The notes under the pieces were generated by a model, which was not told the DNA's origin, did no database searches, and saw nothing but the letters and a program-made list of their open reading frames with translations. A stretch of 64,000 nt of DNA from JAVBMV01 sp031552145 (lineage in GTDB: Bacteria; Myxococcota; Myxococcia; Myxococcales; UBA5297). The position numbers were made by a program, and so were the translations under genes. The stretch's first letter is position 1. Every line of letters starts with the position of its first letter. Shown piece after piece: positions 50,932 through 60,810 of the stretch. Location of the stretch: NCBI GenBank assembly GCA_031552145.1, contig JAVBMV010000003.1, forward strand, positions 1 through 64,000. Direction: 5' to 3'.

Positions 50932-53900
50932 CTAGTAGACGCCCTTGTAGCCCGGCCAGGGCAGCCTGTAGGCAGTAGCGGCCGTGCGGAAGAAGTAGAG
51001 CAGCGACTCGTACTTCTCGAGCTGCAGGCAGTCGATGTTGTCGCTGCAGGTGCATCCGCTGTTATCGGTCTCGCTACAGGTCGGGTTCGCCAGGGGGAAC
51101 TCAGGATTGTCCTGGAGCCGTGCGTCGTACTTCACAATAGGCTTCCGGTCGATGCTGCGCTTGAACTTGCCATCCGGCTCGAGTTCGTAGGCCCTCTCTT
51201 TGAGCGTATTGGCCCATTCGAGAACACGCGAAGCAATGCCCTTCTGAACCGTCTTGCCGAAGACCGTCTCCGTCCCGATCGACCTGGCGACGAACTTGGC
51301 TCCGTCGGCGCTCTCGTAATCGATCCGGTCCAGGGGATCGAAACCCGGATCGTTGTCGGCGCCGATTTCCCACATCCTGAGCGAATCGAGCCAGTCGCGC
51401 CGCTGGTTCTCCGGCAGGTAGGCCATGGACATCGCGATAAGGAACTTCCACTGCTCCCAGCCGATCTGCGCGTCGAGCGCAATTTCCTTGGCTCCGGCGG
51501 GCGCCGTGTTGCACTCATAGAACTGACCGCTGGTGCCCGGATGACCTATGTCGTTACTGGAGTTGTAGCAGCGCCTCGGCCCATCCTTGCCGGTCCACTG
51601 GATCCAGCCAATACCGCTGGCGGGCGTCAGATCCAAATTGTCTTTATCATCGGAGACGACCTGAATCTTACCAGTGGCGTCGGCGAGGACGGCGGGGCTT
51701 CTCATGGACTCGTCGCCCGTGAGAGAGTTGGCAAGCAGTCGCCGGAAGGCATTGTAGAAGATGTCCGCCATGCCGACGTTTCGGTAACGGGGATCAGTGA
51801 AATCGCCCGCGCTATCGCTGATGAAGTTGTCGACCGACTCGGTGAGCAACATGGGCACAAAGGCCTTCTGGTAGTAGGAACCCGCGTTGATCACATACTC
51901 GCTGCAGTAATCGCCACACTCCTTTTCGAGATAGCGGTTCTCGACGAGCTGCCCGCCGAAGTTGATGTTCTGATACTTGTCGCCATAGGCGCCAAGCGGC
52001 ATCACCATCTCCGTACCGAACTTCTCGACAACGCGCTCCCCATTTTCGAACACATACCTCCCAGCTGCGTCCGTCTTATAAACTATCCGAACCTCGGTCG
52101 CCTCACGCGCATGGAGGACATCGTCGCCGGCCCAGCCTGTGCGGTAATATTCACCCGGCATCGGACGAGCTAGCATCCTGGCGAAGTGGTCGAACGCCAC
52201 CGCCGAGGCGAGCAAGTTAGAGGCATAATCGTTCGAGAGCAGCGCCATCGCCGCGCCGGGCTTGGTGCCGTCCTTCAAGGCATTCTCTCGGAAGATGTTG
52301 ACGAAGAGCCCGAGCCCCTTGGCGGAGTCGCGCATCTTCTCATTGTAGCGACTGAGCAAGCCGGCGGATGCACCCCAGACACTGAATGTGGTGCGCCCGC
52401 GCCGATAGGCGTCGAAGATGTGGTTCATCTCCTGCTGGCCGATGAAGAAGTCGAAGAGTTCGTAGGCGTCAGCGCCATTATCGTGCCGGTAGACAGCGAG
52501 GTTGCCGAGGTCTGCCCAACGATCCGTCGCGAATCCATACGGGTAGCGCGGACGTGCCATGGCGTCCACTGTGGGGCTCGCCTCACGGTTGCTGTAGATG
52601 CCCACACGCTGGAGCGAAGACCAAGGAACGAAGTCGACCTTCTGCGTGTCGCAGATGGTGTAGTCGTTCGAGCCAGAGAGCTTGACGAAGTGTCCATCGA
52701 GCAGCGGGTGCCACTTGCCATACTTGGCCTGGTCCCACGTCTTCGGCATGTAGGCAGCACGCAGCGTCTCGTCACTGCCACCCTTGGGAGCAGGGCGGCA
52801 GTTGTTGATAAGCCCAAGCCTTCGCTGCAGCTGTGAGTAATGTAGGCTTTCGGGCGCCGTGTCGTTTCCGGCAGCAAATCCGGGAAGCGTATCGTAGGTA
52901 AAGCCAAGCATGCCACCAATGTTGTCGGCAAGAAGCAGGGAAATCACTGCCTCGTAGGGCACCCTGGGGTCATCCTCTGTTCCGACGTTTGTATAAGTAG
53001 CCCCCGGCATGTTGAGCATGGTTGCCGCATCGCCATAGAACATGCGCGCGGCGGCAAAGTCGTAGGTGCCGAGGCCGATGAAGTCCTGCGTGGTCTCGCC
53101 CGCATACTCCATGATGGAGGACTGCATGAACATGGGCAGTAGGTTGTCGACCTCGTCCTGGGACATGGGATCGAAGTAGCGCGGCCCCACGCAGGCATCC
53201 GGATCGGTCGTGATGTCGGTACACTCGGTGGTCACCGCGCCGTTCCTCGTGCGCAGCTGCCAGTATTGCGGACGGAAATTGTAGGCACTTGAGGAGCTGA
53301 CGAAGTTATGCCGCAATCCAACTGAGTGCCCCATCTCGTGCGCCAGCACGTTGTAGTGGGCCTTTTGCGCGATGTACCTGCGCATCTTCTCGGCGCGCTC
53401 GAACTGCTTGGTCTTCGAGTCCCCAGGGTTGAAGGCCTCGAACTTGCTCTCGAGAATCTTCGCGAGGGGGACGAAGGAATAGGGAGCCGGCGCCTCGTTC
53501 ATCATGCAGGCGCCACGCGCCACCAAGCCGCGCTCGAGGAGTTGATTGAGCTCGCGCGAGACCTGCGGATTCGCCATGCGGAAGGGAGAGGCCAACGCCA
53601 TGCGCTCTGCTTCGCTCAGCGCGCCGCGATCGCCCACGCGGTCCAGCATCATCTTCGTGAGCAACTCCGCCTCGAGATCGCTGCCAATGGCCGACTGCAA
53701 CCGGGCGCGATAGCGCGAGGCACTGGAGGAGGACTGGCTCCACTCGGCATGGACTTGGCTGAGACGAGCGCGCATCTCGGCCGCTTGGGCGCGGACGGAT
53801 GGATTGGCAGCCAGGGCCTTCATATCAAACTTGCTAAAGTCGGCATCCATCACCGCATCGATGTTCTTGCGGACATCGGCAGCCGAGTAACGAGGCAACA

Positions 53901-56109
53901 CGCCGCGAGAGGCAGCGAGGGCAGCCTGGGCATAGTCCTTGATGTAGGTTCCCTCGGTGACCTCCGCATCCGTGAGCTCGCCCTTCATGTAGCGCAAATA
54001 GTCGACGGCCCTCTGGCTCCAGAAGTCAGTGACGTCGGTCCAGACGTTGACACTGCTGGCCACCTTTTCACCCGTGAGCGGGTCGGAGGAGTCAGCCATG
54101 ATGCCCCAAGGAGAGCCGCTCTGTGGCTGATCGAGCAGGTTGATCTGGTTGAAGCGCAGATCGCCCAAGCGAGCGTTCAGCGCCTTGCCGCAGCGGTCCA
54201 TCAGCTCGAGGTCATTGGCGCGGACTGCAGCGGCGCAAAGCGCGGAACTCCAGCGCGTCCCCTGGGGATTGTCCTCAGGAAGGATGATATTGGCGGAGAG
54301 TCCACAGGCATCCTTGCCCGCGCGCAGCTGCTTGGCGCAGTAGCCGTAGTCCTTGCCCTTGGGGAGGTCGCTCTTCTTTACAAAGCAGAGCGGATGGTCA
54401 TTGTGCTCGACGGGGCTGTGGCAGAGAACACCCATCTCCTTCTGCTTGACCAGGAAGAGCACTTCCTTCGAGGCGCCGCGTTCGGTCGCCAGGCGCTTCG
54501 CCAGACCGTCGCACCATGGCTGACCATATTCGTCGAGCGCGCTCTTAGTGAGGTCGTCTGGATCGGCGGCGAGATCATTCTCGTCCGAGTAGAGCAGCGC
54601 CCCCGACGCGTCCCGGACACCATGGCGGCAAGCGTCCACTTCCCAGGCGATCTTGATCGCCATCTGCTCCTCGGGGGACTCGCCCGTGATGACGGGATAG
54701 TTCTTGGCGCAGTCGGCCGGCCGGCCCTTCGTCTTGATGCATTCCGTATAGCGAGCAACGATCACGGCGTTGCGCAGCGCCACGTCCCACTCATGCGTGG
54801 ACCAGTCAGTGCCGTCGTAGAACTCAAAGTTGCTCCCCGAGGTGACGTACCAAACGATCGGCTTTGCAACGCGCGCGCGGTAGGGGAGCGTACACTTCTG
54901 GTTGAAGTGGTCACACTGCGAGCCGGTAAAGGTGGTGCCATCATCGTCAATCGGCTTGCTTGAGACGTCCTTACACTCGTCGGCAGTACCATCGGCGTTA
55001 AGGTCGCGATTGGGATCCACACCCGCCGCGGTGCCGATAGCCCCTGCGGTGCCGACGGGAACGAAGCAGGCGACTGGGTCACTTCTAACGATCGTGCCGT
55101 CAGACTTGGTCTCGACCGAGTCATAATAGTGGCTCTGCTCCCAGATGTTGTAGCGAGCGATCATCCGGTATTGGAGCGAGTCGCTCATGCCTACCTTTCG
55201 GCTATAACCGTAGCGATCCTCGGTGAAGGCACCGAAGGCCCTGAAGCGCTCGCCGTCCCAGTGCTGGGGCTCGTAGTCGGTGTCTTCCACCTTGCGGAAG
55301 GAGAGGCGGAACTTCAGCTCCACTGGAACGCATTGCGCCGTGGGCGCGGTGCCGCCGCGGATGACGTTGCCCAACATGCAGGCGGGGAAAGAGTTCATTC
55401 CCCAGCCGAGCCGGCTCAAATCGAGCATTGCGGGCGCGGCGAAGAGCTCCTGGGTCACGTCGAAATAGCCCTGCTCCATCTCGAAGTGAGGAGCATAGGG
55501 GCTGTTCGCGTCCTGAACGTAGAAGTCGAGCGGCTGGTAGCGCACGCCGCCGTAGAGGCCCGCCAGCGCCAGCGTGTCGAACTCGAAGACGTTCTCGTGG
55601 ACATTCCTCGACCAGTCGACCTCGATCCACTCGCGCTCCATCCAGGGACGATCGCGGTTGGGGCCGATGACGTTGATCTCCTCACCCGTGGTCGGGTTGT
55701 AGGCGCGCGCCGGATCGAAGTGCTGAATGATCCGGTAGGCGGCCACCACCGTGCCGTCGATGGAGGTACGTCCAACGCCCTTGCCGTCCGAGCCGGAGAG
55801 GTACTCGTAGGTGAGGCGCGCGATGAGCATATCCTCGGTGATCTGGAACTTTACCCGCGAGATCTTGTGGGCCCAGGACGAGGTGAAGAGGCTGCTGTGG
55901 TTCGAGCCGTAGGGCACGTCCACGAGCGTCGCCTGCATGTAGTACTCGGGATCGTCTGAAGAATCGTTGAAGTCCTTGCCTATGAAGTAGGACTTCTGGT
56001 GCGAGTAGACGGGCAGCGTGTTGACGGGGTCTCTCTCCTCGGCACACGAGGCCGCCAGCGCCATCGCTAGCGACGCCATAATGAGACGAACGAACATTCC
56101 AGAACGCAT
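50932..56109 (-). CDS. Very large lipoprotein with a metzincin-type zinc protease motif
   Basis: About 1,725 residues. The ATG at 56109 follows GAGGAGGGAAA and opens a lipoprotein signal peptide (LIMASLAMALAASC). Residues 924-934 are HEMGHSVGLRH, the HExxHxxGxxH zinc motif, and a possible Met-turn (SIMEYAG) follows about 70 residues later, as in metzincins and zinc proteases of the DUF4953/DUF5117 type, most of which are about half this size. The region before it (residues 400-900) is helical and unlike any family I know. Many Cys in the N-terminal half suggest disulphides. Base composition looks less GC-rich than its neighbours. It is preceded on the same strand by a barrel gene. Target unknown. 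Confidence 0.75.
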   Translation of the reverse strand: MRSGMFVRLIMASLAMALAASCAEERDPVNTLPVYSHQKSYFIGKDFNDSSDDPEYYMQATLVDVPYGSNHSSLFTSSWAHKISRVKFQITEDMLIARLTYEYLSGSDGKGVGRTSIDGTVVAAYRIIQHFDPARAYNPTTGEEINVIGPNRDRPWMEREWIEVDWSRNVHENVFEFDTLALAGLYGGVRYQPLDFYVQDANSPYAPHFEMEQGYFDVTQELFAAPAMLDLSRLGWGMNSFPACMLGNVIRGGTAPTAQCVPVELKFRLSFRKVEDTDYEPQHWDGERFRAFGAFTEDRYGYSRKVGMSDSLQYRMIARYNIWEQSHYYDSVETKSDGTIVRSDPVACFVPVGTAGAIGTAAGVDPNRDLNADGTADECKDVSSKPIDDDGTTFTGSQCDHFNQKCTLPYRARVAKPIVWYVTSGSNFEFYDGTDWSTHEWDVALRNAVIVARYTECIKTKGRPADCAKNYPVITGESPEEQMAIKIAWEVDACRHGVRDASGALLYSDENDLAADPDDLTKSALDEYGQPWCDGLAKRLATERGASKEVLFLVKQKEMGVLCHSPVEHNDHPLCFVKKSDLPKGKDYGYCAKQLRAGKDACGLSANIILPEDNPQGTRWSSALCAAAVRANDLELMDRCGKALNARLGDLRFNQINLLDQPQSGSPWGIMADSSDPLTGEKVASSVNVWTDVTDFWSQRAVDYLRYMKGELTDAEVTEGTYIKDYAQAALAASRGVLPRYSAADVRKNIDAVMDADFSKFDMKALAANPSVRAQAAEMRARLSQVHAEWSQSSSSASRYRARLQSAIGSDLEAELLTKMMLDRVGDRGALSEAERMALASPFRMANPQVSRELNQLLERGLVARGACMMNEAPAPYSFVPLAKILESKFEAFNPGDSKTKQFERAEKMRRYIAQKAHYNVLAHEMGHSVGLRHNFVSSSSAYNFRPQYWQLRTRNGAVTTECTDITTDPDACVGPRYFDPMSQDEVDNLLPMFMQSSIMEYAGETTQDFIGLGTYDFAAARMFYGDAATMLNMPGATYTNVGTEDDPRVPYEAVISLLLADNIGGMLGFTYDTLPGFAAGNDTAPESLHYSQLQRRLGLINNCRPAPKGGSDETLRAAYMPKTWDQAKYGKWHPLLDGHFVKLSGSNDYTICDTQKVDFVPWSSLQRVGIYSNREASPTVDAMARPRYPYGFATDRWADLGNLAVYRHDNGADAYELFDFFIGQQEMNHIFDAYRRGRTTFSVWGASAGLLSRYNEKMRDSAKGLGLFVNIFRENALKDGTKPGAAMALLSNDYASNLLASAVAFDHFARMLARPMPGEYYRTGWAGDDVLHAREATEVRIVYKTDAAGRYVFENGERVVEKFGTEMVMPLGAYGDKYQNINFGGQLVENRYLEKECGDYCSEYVINAGSYYQKAFVPMLLTESVDNFISDSAGDFTDPRYRNVGMADIFYNAFRRLLANSLTGDESMRSPAVLADATGKIQVVSDDKDNLDLTPASGIGWIQWTGKDGPRRCYNSSNDIGHPGTSGQFYECNTAPAGAKEIALDAQIGWEQWKFLIAMSMAYLPENQRRDWLDSLRMWEIGADNDPGFDPLDRIDYESADGAKFVARSIGTETVFGKTVQKGIASRVLEWANTLKERAYELEPDGKFKRSIDRKPIVKYDARLQDNPEFPLANPTCSETDNSGCTCSDNIDCLQLEKYESLLYFFRTAATAYRLPWPGYKGVY

Positions 56110-56218
56110 TTTCCCTCCTCGTAATAGAGGCTTGGGCACTACACGGGTTGAACGGCTCAACAAAGGGCGCATTCCGCGGCGCCCAAGAACGACGACCTAC
56201 TAATCGAGAGACTTCTTG

Positions 56219-57268
56219 CTACGTACCTGGCGCTATCTCCTTCTTCGAGGCGCCCACGTTCAGAGAGGAGAGCACCGCGTCGGCGTCGATGGTCGCGCTG
56301 AGGTAGAGATTTGAATAACGGTTGAGAAAGGGGAACCTGTAGCTACTGTCGGGGGCCAAGTCGCCGTAAGAGGTCGCGAGGCCAAGCGCCAGCGAGAGCG
56401 CGTCGAGCACCTTGTAGCCGGCCTCGACCCTAAAGGACTGCGAGTAGCGCGCGCCGGGGTCCTTGCCGAATTCGACGAGGCCGATCTTGTTCCCGTTTCT
56501 ATCCGACAGATCGGCATCGCCGAGATCGTAAAGTTCGGCTCGACGCAGGCTGTAGCTGACGGAGAGAGTCAGGTCGTCGAAGGGCACGAGCGAGAGCGAC
56601 GGGCCGTGCGAGATGGAGCTGGCGGTGTTGCGATAACCGGTATTCATGTAGGGCGCGCACTCAGAACTGGAGCGCGCGCACCCCATGATAGTGGGGGCAT
56701 CGCGCTGCGCCGTCGTGTAGCGGTGCCAGTTGAGCCCCAGGGTGGCGCCATAGCGCACCGTGAAGCCCTTCAAGAGATCGAATCGCTTCGAGAGGTTCAC
56801 CGAGGGAGTGACGCCCACCATCAGCGTCTGCGCCTGGGACGCCTTGGAGGTTGGGAACTGAAGCCCGAGACCCGCCCCGAGGCGGATGCCCGTGTTCTCC
56901 TCGGTGTAGAGGCTCTTCTCGGGAGAGAAGCGCAGCATCAGGTCGCTGAAGACGACATCATAGGCGCGGTTGGTGTCGTCGGCGCGCGTCAACTCCTGCT
57001 CCATCGAGAGGCTGAGCGAGGCGACGAAGAGCTCGGCGAAGTGCCACTGCGGGCTCAGGCCCAACGAGTGCGCATACAAGGGATTGTAGGTGAGATCGTG
57101 CGAGCGATCGAGGGAGATCGCGGAGGTGATGTGCTCATAGCTGATCGAGCTGCCACGCCACGGGTTCTTGGGCCCACCCAGCTCCTCGGCGCCTGCGTTG
57201 GTTGCGACTGTACACAGCAGCGCGCTCAATAGAGCGGTGGCCAGTTGTGCTCTCAGGGATGCCATCAT
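56219..57268 (-). CDS. Outer-membrane beta-barrel protein
   Basis: 349 residues. After a signal peptide (AQLATALLSALLCTVATNAGAEE) the protein consists of alternating short amphipathic strands (YNPLYAHSLGLSPQWHFAELFVASLSLSMEQELT, then GIRLGAGLGLQFPTS, and so on), the pattern of a small barrel of perhaps 12 to 16 strands. The family is not recognised. GGAGAG lies six bases before the ATG at 57268. It is 109 bases before the metzincin-type lipoprotein gene on the same strand, so the two may work together at the cell surface (inference). Confidence 0.7.
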   Translation of the reverse strand: MMASLRAQLATALLSALLCTVATNAGAEELGGPKNPWRGSSISYEHITSAISLDRSHDLTYNPLYAHSLGLSPQWHFAELFVASLSLSMEQELTRADDTNRAYDVVFSDLMLRFSPEKSLYTEENTGIRLGAGLGLQFPTSKASQAQTLMVGVTPSVNLSKRFDLLKGFTVRYGATLGLNWHRYTTAQRDAPTIMGCARSSSECAPYMNTGYRNTASSISHGPSLSLVPFDDLTLSVSYSLRRAELYDLGDADLSDRNGNKIGLVEFGKDPGARYSQSFRVEAGYKVLDALSLALGLATSYGDLAPDSSYRFPFLNRYSNLYLSATIDADAVLSSLNVGASKKEIAPGT

Positions 57269-57455
57269 CACACTCTCCACGGCGGGACGAGCTTTGCAGC
57301 CTACTCGGGCCGCGCGCCAAGGTAAAGGGATGAGCCGCTCCGGCATCGAACCGGACTTGGCATCGAGGGCCTTGACGCTTATCCGTATTGCGATCGAACG
57401 AGCGTCCCTGGCGAGGCCGGGCGTACCCCTAAGTGCTCGGATAGTGTCACCTTTC

Positions 57456-57479
57456 GGCTGTAGCGGGTACTCTACAGCC
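57456..57479. promoter_or_regulatory. Perfect eight-base inverted repeat before the transporter operon
   Basis: GGCTGTAG (57456-57463) and CTACAGCC (57472-57479) are perfectly complementary with an eight-base loop, 29 bases before the ATG of the Na/Pi cotransporter-like gene. It could be an operator of a dimeric regulator or an RNA hairpin in the leader. No such repeat was seen elsewhere in the window. Confidence 0.4.
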
Positions 57480-57508
57480 CCTCGACCGCGGAGTCCCAGC
57501 CCCACGCC

Positions 57509-59185
57509 ATGCGCTTCCTCGACCTGACCATCATCCTCGGTGGGCTCGCCCTCTTCCTCAACGGGATGGCGCTGGCGCGCGGCGGGCTCCAGGGGCTGGC
57601 CGGCGACAAGCTGCGCGGGCTCATGGCCAGCGTCACCCGCAACCGCCTTCTCGGGCTGCTCTCCGGGATCGGCTCGACCGTCATCATCCAGTCCTCGACG
57701 GCGACGACTGTGATGCTGGTCGGCTTCGCTGCCTCGGGCGTCATCACGCTGGGCCAAGCGCTGGCGCTGCTCCTGGGCGCCGACATCGGCACCTCGCTCA
57801 CCGTGCAGCTTCTCTCCTTCCGCCTCTCCTCCTACGCGCTCCTCATCACCTTCATCGGCTTCGCCATCCGCTTCGCGGCGAAACGGCGCAGGGCGCGCTA
57901 CCTGGGCGAGTCGGTTATGGGCTTCGGCCTCCTCTTCTATGGCCTCCAGCTGATGGCGCAGGGGGCGGCGCCGCTCACCGGCGAGGAGTCCTTCGCGCGC
58001 GCCGTGACGCTCTGCGCCGAGCACCCCCATCTGGGCATCCTGGGGGCCGCGCTCTTTACCGTATTGCTGCAGGGCTCGGCGCCCACTATCGGCATCCTGC
58101 TCTCGCTGGCGCACGGCGGCCTGGCGCTCTCGAACGGCCACCCGCTCACTCTCGCCGCGGCGCTCCCCATCGTGCTGGGCGCCAACCTGGGCACCACCGT
58201 CTCGCCGCTCCTTGCCTCGCTGAAGCAGGAGCCCGAGGGGCGCCGCGTCGCGCTCGCGCACATCCTCATCAAGGTAGCCGGGGTCCTCGTGGCCCTCCCG
58301 CTCCTGGGTGTCTTCGAACAGCTTCTCGTCGATCTCGAAGGCGACCTGGCCCGGCAGATCGCCAACGCCCACCTTCTCTTCAACGTGGGCGTCGCGTTGC
58401 TCTTCCTCCCCTTCACCCAGTCGCTGGCCAGGCTGATGGTGCGCCTCTACAACCCGGCGCCGAGCGCCGCCTTCGGGCCGCGCTACCTCGATCCGCGCGC
58501 CATCGACTCGCCGCCGCTCGCCTTCGGCCTGGCCACCCGCGAGTTCCTGCGCATGAGCGACATCGTGCGCGACATGCTGCTGGGCACCCTCCCCGCGCTG
58601 GAGCGGAACGACCTGGACCAGATAGAGGACGTGGAGGCGCGCTTCGAACAGGTGGACATCCTGAACCGAGAGATCCGCTTCTACTTGGCGGGGCTGGGAC
58701 AGGAACGGCTGCCCGCGGAGCAGGCCCGAAAGCAGCTGCGCCTAATTACTTTGACCTCGAACGTCCACGGCGCGGGCGACACGGTCACGCGCAACTTGAT
58801 GGCCATCTCGCGGAAGAAGGCGCTCTCGGGGCTGCAGTTCAGCGAGGAGGGCATGCGCGACCTGGCGCTGTTCCATGCAAAGGTAGTCGAGAACTTCGAC
58901 CTTTCGGTCACCGCCTATTCGAGCAATGACGAAGAGCTGGCTCGGCGCGTACTGCGCCACAACGAAGAGCTGGCGCAGCTGGAGACCAACCTGAAACAGC
59001 GCCACATCGACCGGATCCACAAGGGGCTTCAGGAGACGCTCGACACCAGCGCCTTCCACTTCGACGTCATTTCGCAGCTGCGCCGCATCAGCCTGTTGCT
59101 CAGCGAGCTGGCCCAAGAGGTCGTCACGCTCCGCACGGAGCGTCGGCGGGCGGTGGGAAGCGACGCGCCAGTGGAGATGCCATGA
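57509..59185 (+). CDS. Na/Pi-cotransporter family protein with PhoU-like tail
   Basis: 558 residues. The first 310 are hydrophobic and carry the duplicated QSS motif of the family: VIIQSSTATTVMLVGFAASG and, inverted, LLQGSAPTIGILLSLAHGG. Residues about 340-540 form PhoU-like helices (VRDMLLGTLPALERNDLDQIEDVEARFEQVDILN). Such proteins (YjbB-like) are thought to export or import phosphate. It starts with ATG without a strong Shine-Dalgarno and its stop codon overlaps the next start by four bases, so it is the first gene of a three-gene operon. Confidence 0.9.
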   Translation: MRFLDLTIILGGLALFLNGMALARGGLQGLAGDKLRGLMASVTRNRLLGLLSGIGSTVIIQSSTATTVMLVGFAASGVITLGQALALLLGADIGTSLTVQLLSFRLSSYALLITFIGFAIRFAAKRRRARYLGESVMGFGLLFYGLQLMAQGAAPLTGEESFARAVTLCAEHPHLGILGAALFTVLLQGSAPTIGILLSLAHGGLALSNGHPLTLAAALPIVLGANLGTTVSPLLASLKQEPEGRRVALAHILIKVAGVLVALPLLGVFEQLLVDLEGDLARQIANAHLLFNVGVALLFLPFTQSLARLMVRLYNPAPSAAFGPRYLDPRAIDSPPLAFGLATREFLRMSDIVRDMLLGTLPALERNDLDQIEDVEARFEQVDILNREIRFYLAGLGQERLPAEQARKQLRLITLTSNVHGAGDTVTRNLMAISRKKALSGLQFSEEGMRDLALFHAKVVENFDLSVTAYSSNDEELARRVLRHNEELAQLETNLKQRHIDRIHKGLQETLDTSAFHFDVISQLRRISLLLSELAQEVVTLRTERRRAVGSDAPVEMP

Positions 59186-60810
59186 GCAGATTGGAGCGGA
59201 GGCTGCTCAACCATCTGGGCCGGGCAATATCGGATTACGAGCTCATCGCTCCCGGCGACCGGCTCCTGGTCGCGGTCTCTGGCGGCAAGGACTCGCTCGC
59301 GCTCCTCGAGCTGCTCCGGGTGCTCCAGGGGCGTTCCCCTGTCCCCTTCTCGCTGGTGGCGCTCAATCTCGACATGGGCCAGCCCGGCTTTCCCGCCGAG
59401 GTGCTCGAGGCGCACTTTGCCTCCCTGGGAATCGAGTACCGGATGGTGCGGCAGGAGATCTGGCCCGTGATTCAGCGCCTGACCCCGGAGGGCAAGACGC
59501 CCTGCTCTGTCTGCGCGCGCCTGCGGCGCGGGGTGCTCTACTCTCAGGCGGTGGAGCTCGGTTGCGACGCGATCGCCCTCGGGCATCACCGCGAGGATCT
59601 GGCCGAGACGCTGCTGCTCTCGGCGCTCTTCTCGGGCGCGCTCAAGTCGATGCCACCCAAGCTCTCATCAGACGACGGGCGCAACGTGGTCATCCGACCC
59701 CTGGTCTACTGTCCCGAGGAGGAGCTGCGCCAATATGCGCGGGAACGCGCCCTCCCGGTCATCCCTTGCAGCACCTGCTGCGCCAGCACCAACCAGCAGC
59801 GGCGCAACGTCAAGCAGCTCCTCGCGGGTCTCGCGAAGGAGCACCCGGCCGTTCCCGGCAATCTGCTCAACGCGCTCAAGAACGTGGTCCCCTCCCATCT
59901 CCTCGACCGCTCGCTCTGGGCCTCTGGCTTTGCACCAGGTTCGGAAAAGGAGGGGCGTGGGCGCGCCGTGGCGCGGGAGATCGTCGCGCTTCCCCTGCGA
60001 ACCGCCACGCTCTCGCCGGCGCGCCACACCAACGCCTATCTGGTGGGACGGCGCGAGCTGCTTCTCGTCGACCCTGGCTCCGACGAGCCCGCCGAGCTGC
60101 GGCGCCTGCGCGGTGTGTTGGCGCGCCTGAGGCAGCGCGGGCGCAGGGCCAAGGCGATCATCCTGACGCACCACCACGCCGACCACACCCGGGGCGCCGC
60201 CGCGCTCGCCGAGGCAGAGGGGCTTCCCATCTGGGCGCACGCCGAATGCCTCGCGCGGCGCCCGGAGCTGGCGCGCTTCGAGCAGCGCGCGCTGCGAGAC
60301 GCAGAGCGCCTCACGCTCGATGGCGAGCCCGCCACGGAGCTGCAGGTGCTGGAGACGCCGGGCCACACGAAGGGACACCTCTCTCTCTTCCTGCCGGAGA
60401 GCCGCGCGCTCATCTGCGGCGATCTCTTCTCGTCGCTCTCGACCATCGCCATCGCGCCGCCAGAGGGCGAAATGGATCGCTACCTCACCTCGCTCGAGCG
60501 CGCCATCGCGCTTACGCCCGAGTGGCTCTACCCTGGTCACGGTTCACCAGTCCGCGAGGGTGCGGCGCGCCTGCGCGAGCTCGTGACCCACAGGAGCGCG
60601 CGCGCCGACCAGATCCTGCGCGCGCTGGAGGAGGGACCCGCCCCGCTCGAGCAGATCGCCGCGTGCGTCTACGGCGCGCTGGCACCCGAGTATCAATCGG
60701 CAGCGGCGGGCAGTACGTTGGCGCAGCTCCTCGCCTTCGAGCGCGAGGGCAAAGTCGCGCGGGAGGGGGTGCTCTTTTGCGCGATGGCCAGAGGTGGAGA
60801 GACCGAATGA
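59182..60810 (+). CDS. TtcA-like tRNA thiolase fused to a metallo-beta-lactamase domain
   Basis: 542 residues. Residues 1-260 match TtcA, which makes 2-thiocytidine in tRNA: PP-loop VAVSGGKDSLALLEL, PCSVCARLRRG with CxxC, ALGHHREDLAETLL and a third Cys cluster CSTCCASTNQQRRN. Residues 265-542 are an MBL-fold hydrolase of LACTB2/glyoxalase II type: HTNAYLVG, THHHADHTRGA with the HxHxDH site, ETPGHTKGHLSLF, ALICGDLFSS and LYPGHGSP, with a C-terminal winged-helix-like part. I know of no other protein with this order. The halves have no stop codon or gap between them. It overlaps its neighbours by ATGA at both ends. Confidence 0.88.
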   Translation: MSRLERRLLNHLGRAISDYELIAPGDRLLVAVSGGKDSLALLELLRVLQGRSPVPFSLVALNLDMGQPGFPAEVLEAHFASLGIEYRMVRQEIWPVIQRLTPEGKTPCSVCARLRRGVLYSQAVELGCDAIALGHHREDLAETLLLSALFSGALKSMPPKLSSDDGRNVVIRPLVYCPEEELRQYARERALPVIPCSTCCASTNQQRRNVKQLLAGLAKEHPAVPGNLLNALKNVVPSHLLDRSLWASGFAPGSEKEGRGRAVAREIVALPLRTATLSPARHTNAYLVGRRELLLVDPGSDEPAELRRLRGVLARLRQRGRRAKAIILTHHHADHTRGAAALAEAEGLPIWAHAECLARRPELARFEQRALRDAERLTLDGEPATELQVLETPGHTKGHLSLFLPESRALICGDLFSSLSTIAIAPPEGEMDRYLTSLERAIALTPEWLYPGHGSPVREGAARLRELVTHRSARADQILRALEEGPAPLEQIAACVYGALAPEYQSAAAGSTLAQLLAFEREGKVAREGVLFCAMARGGETE

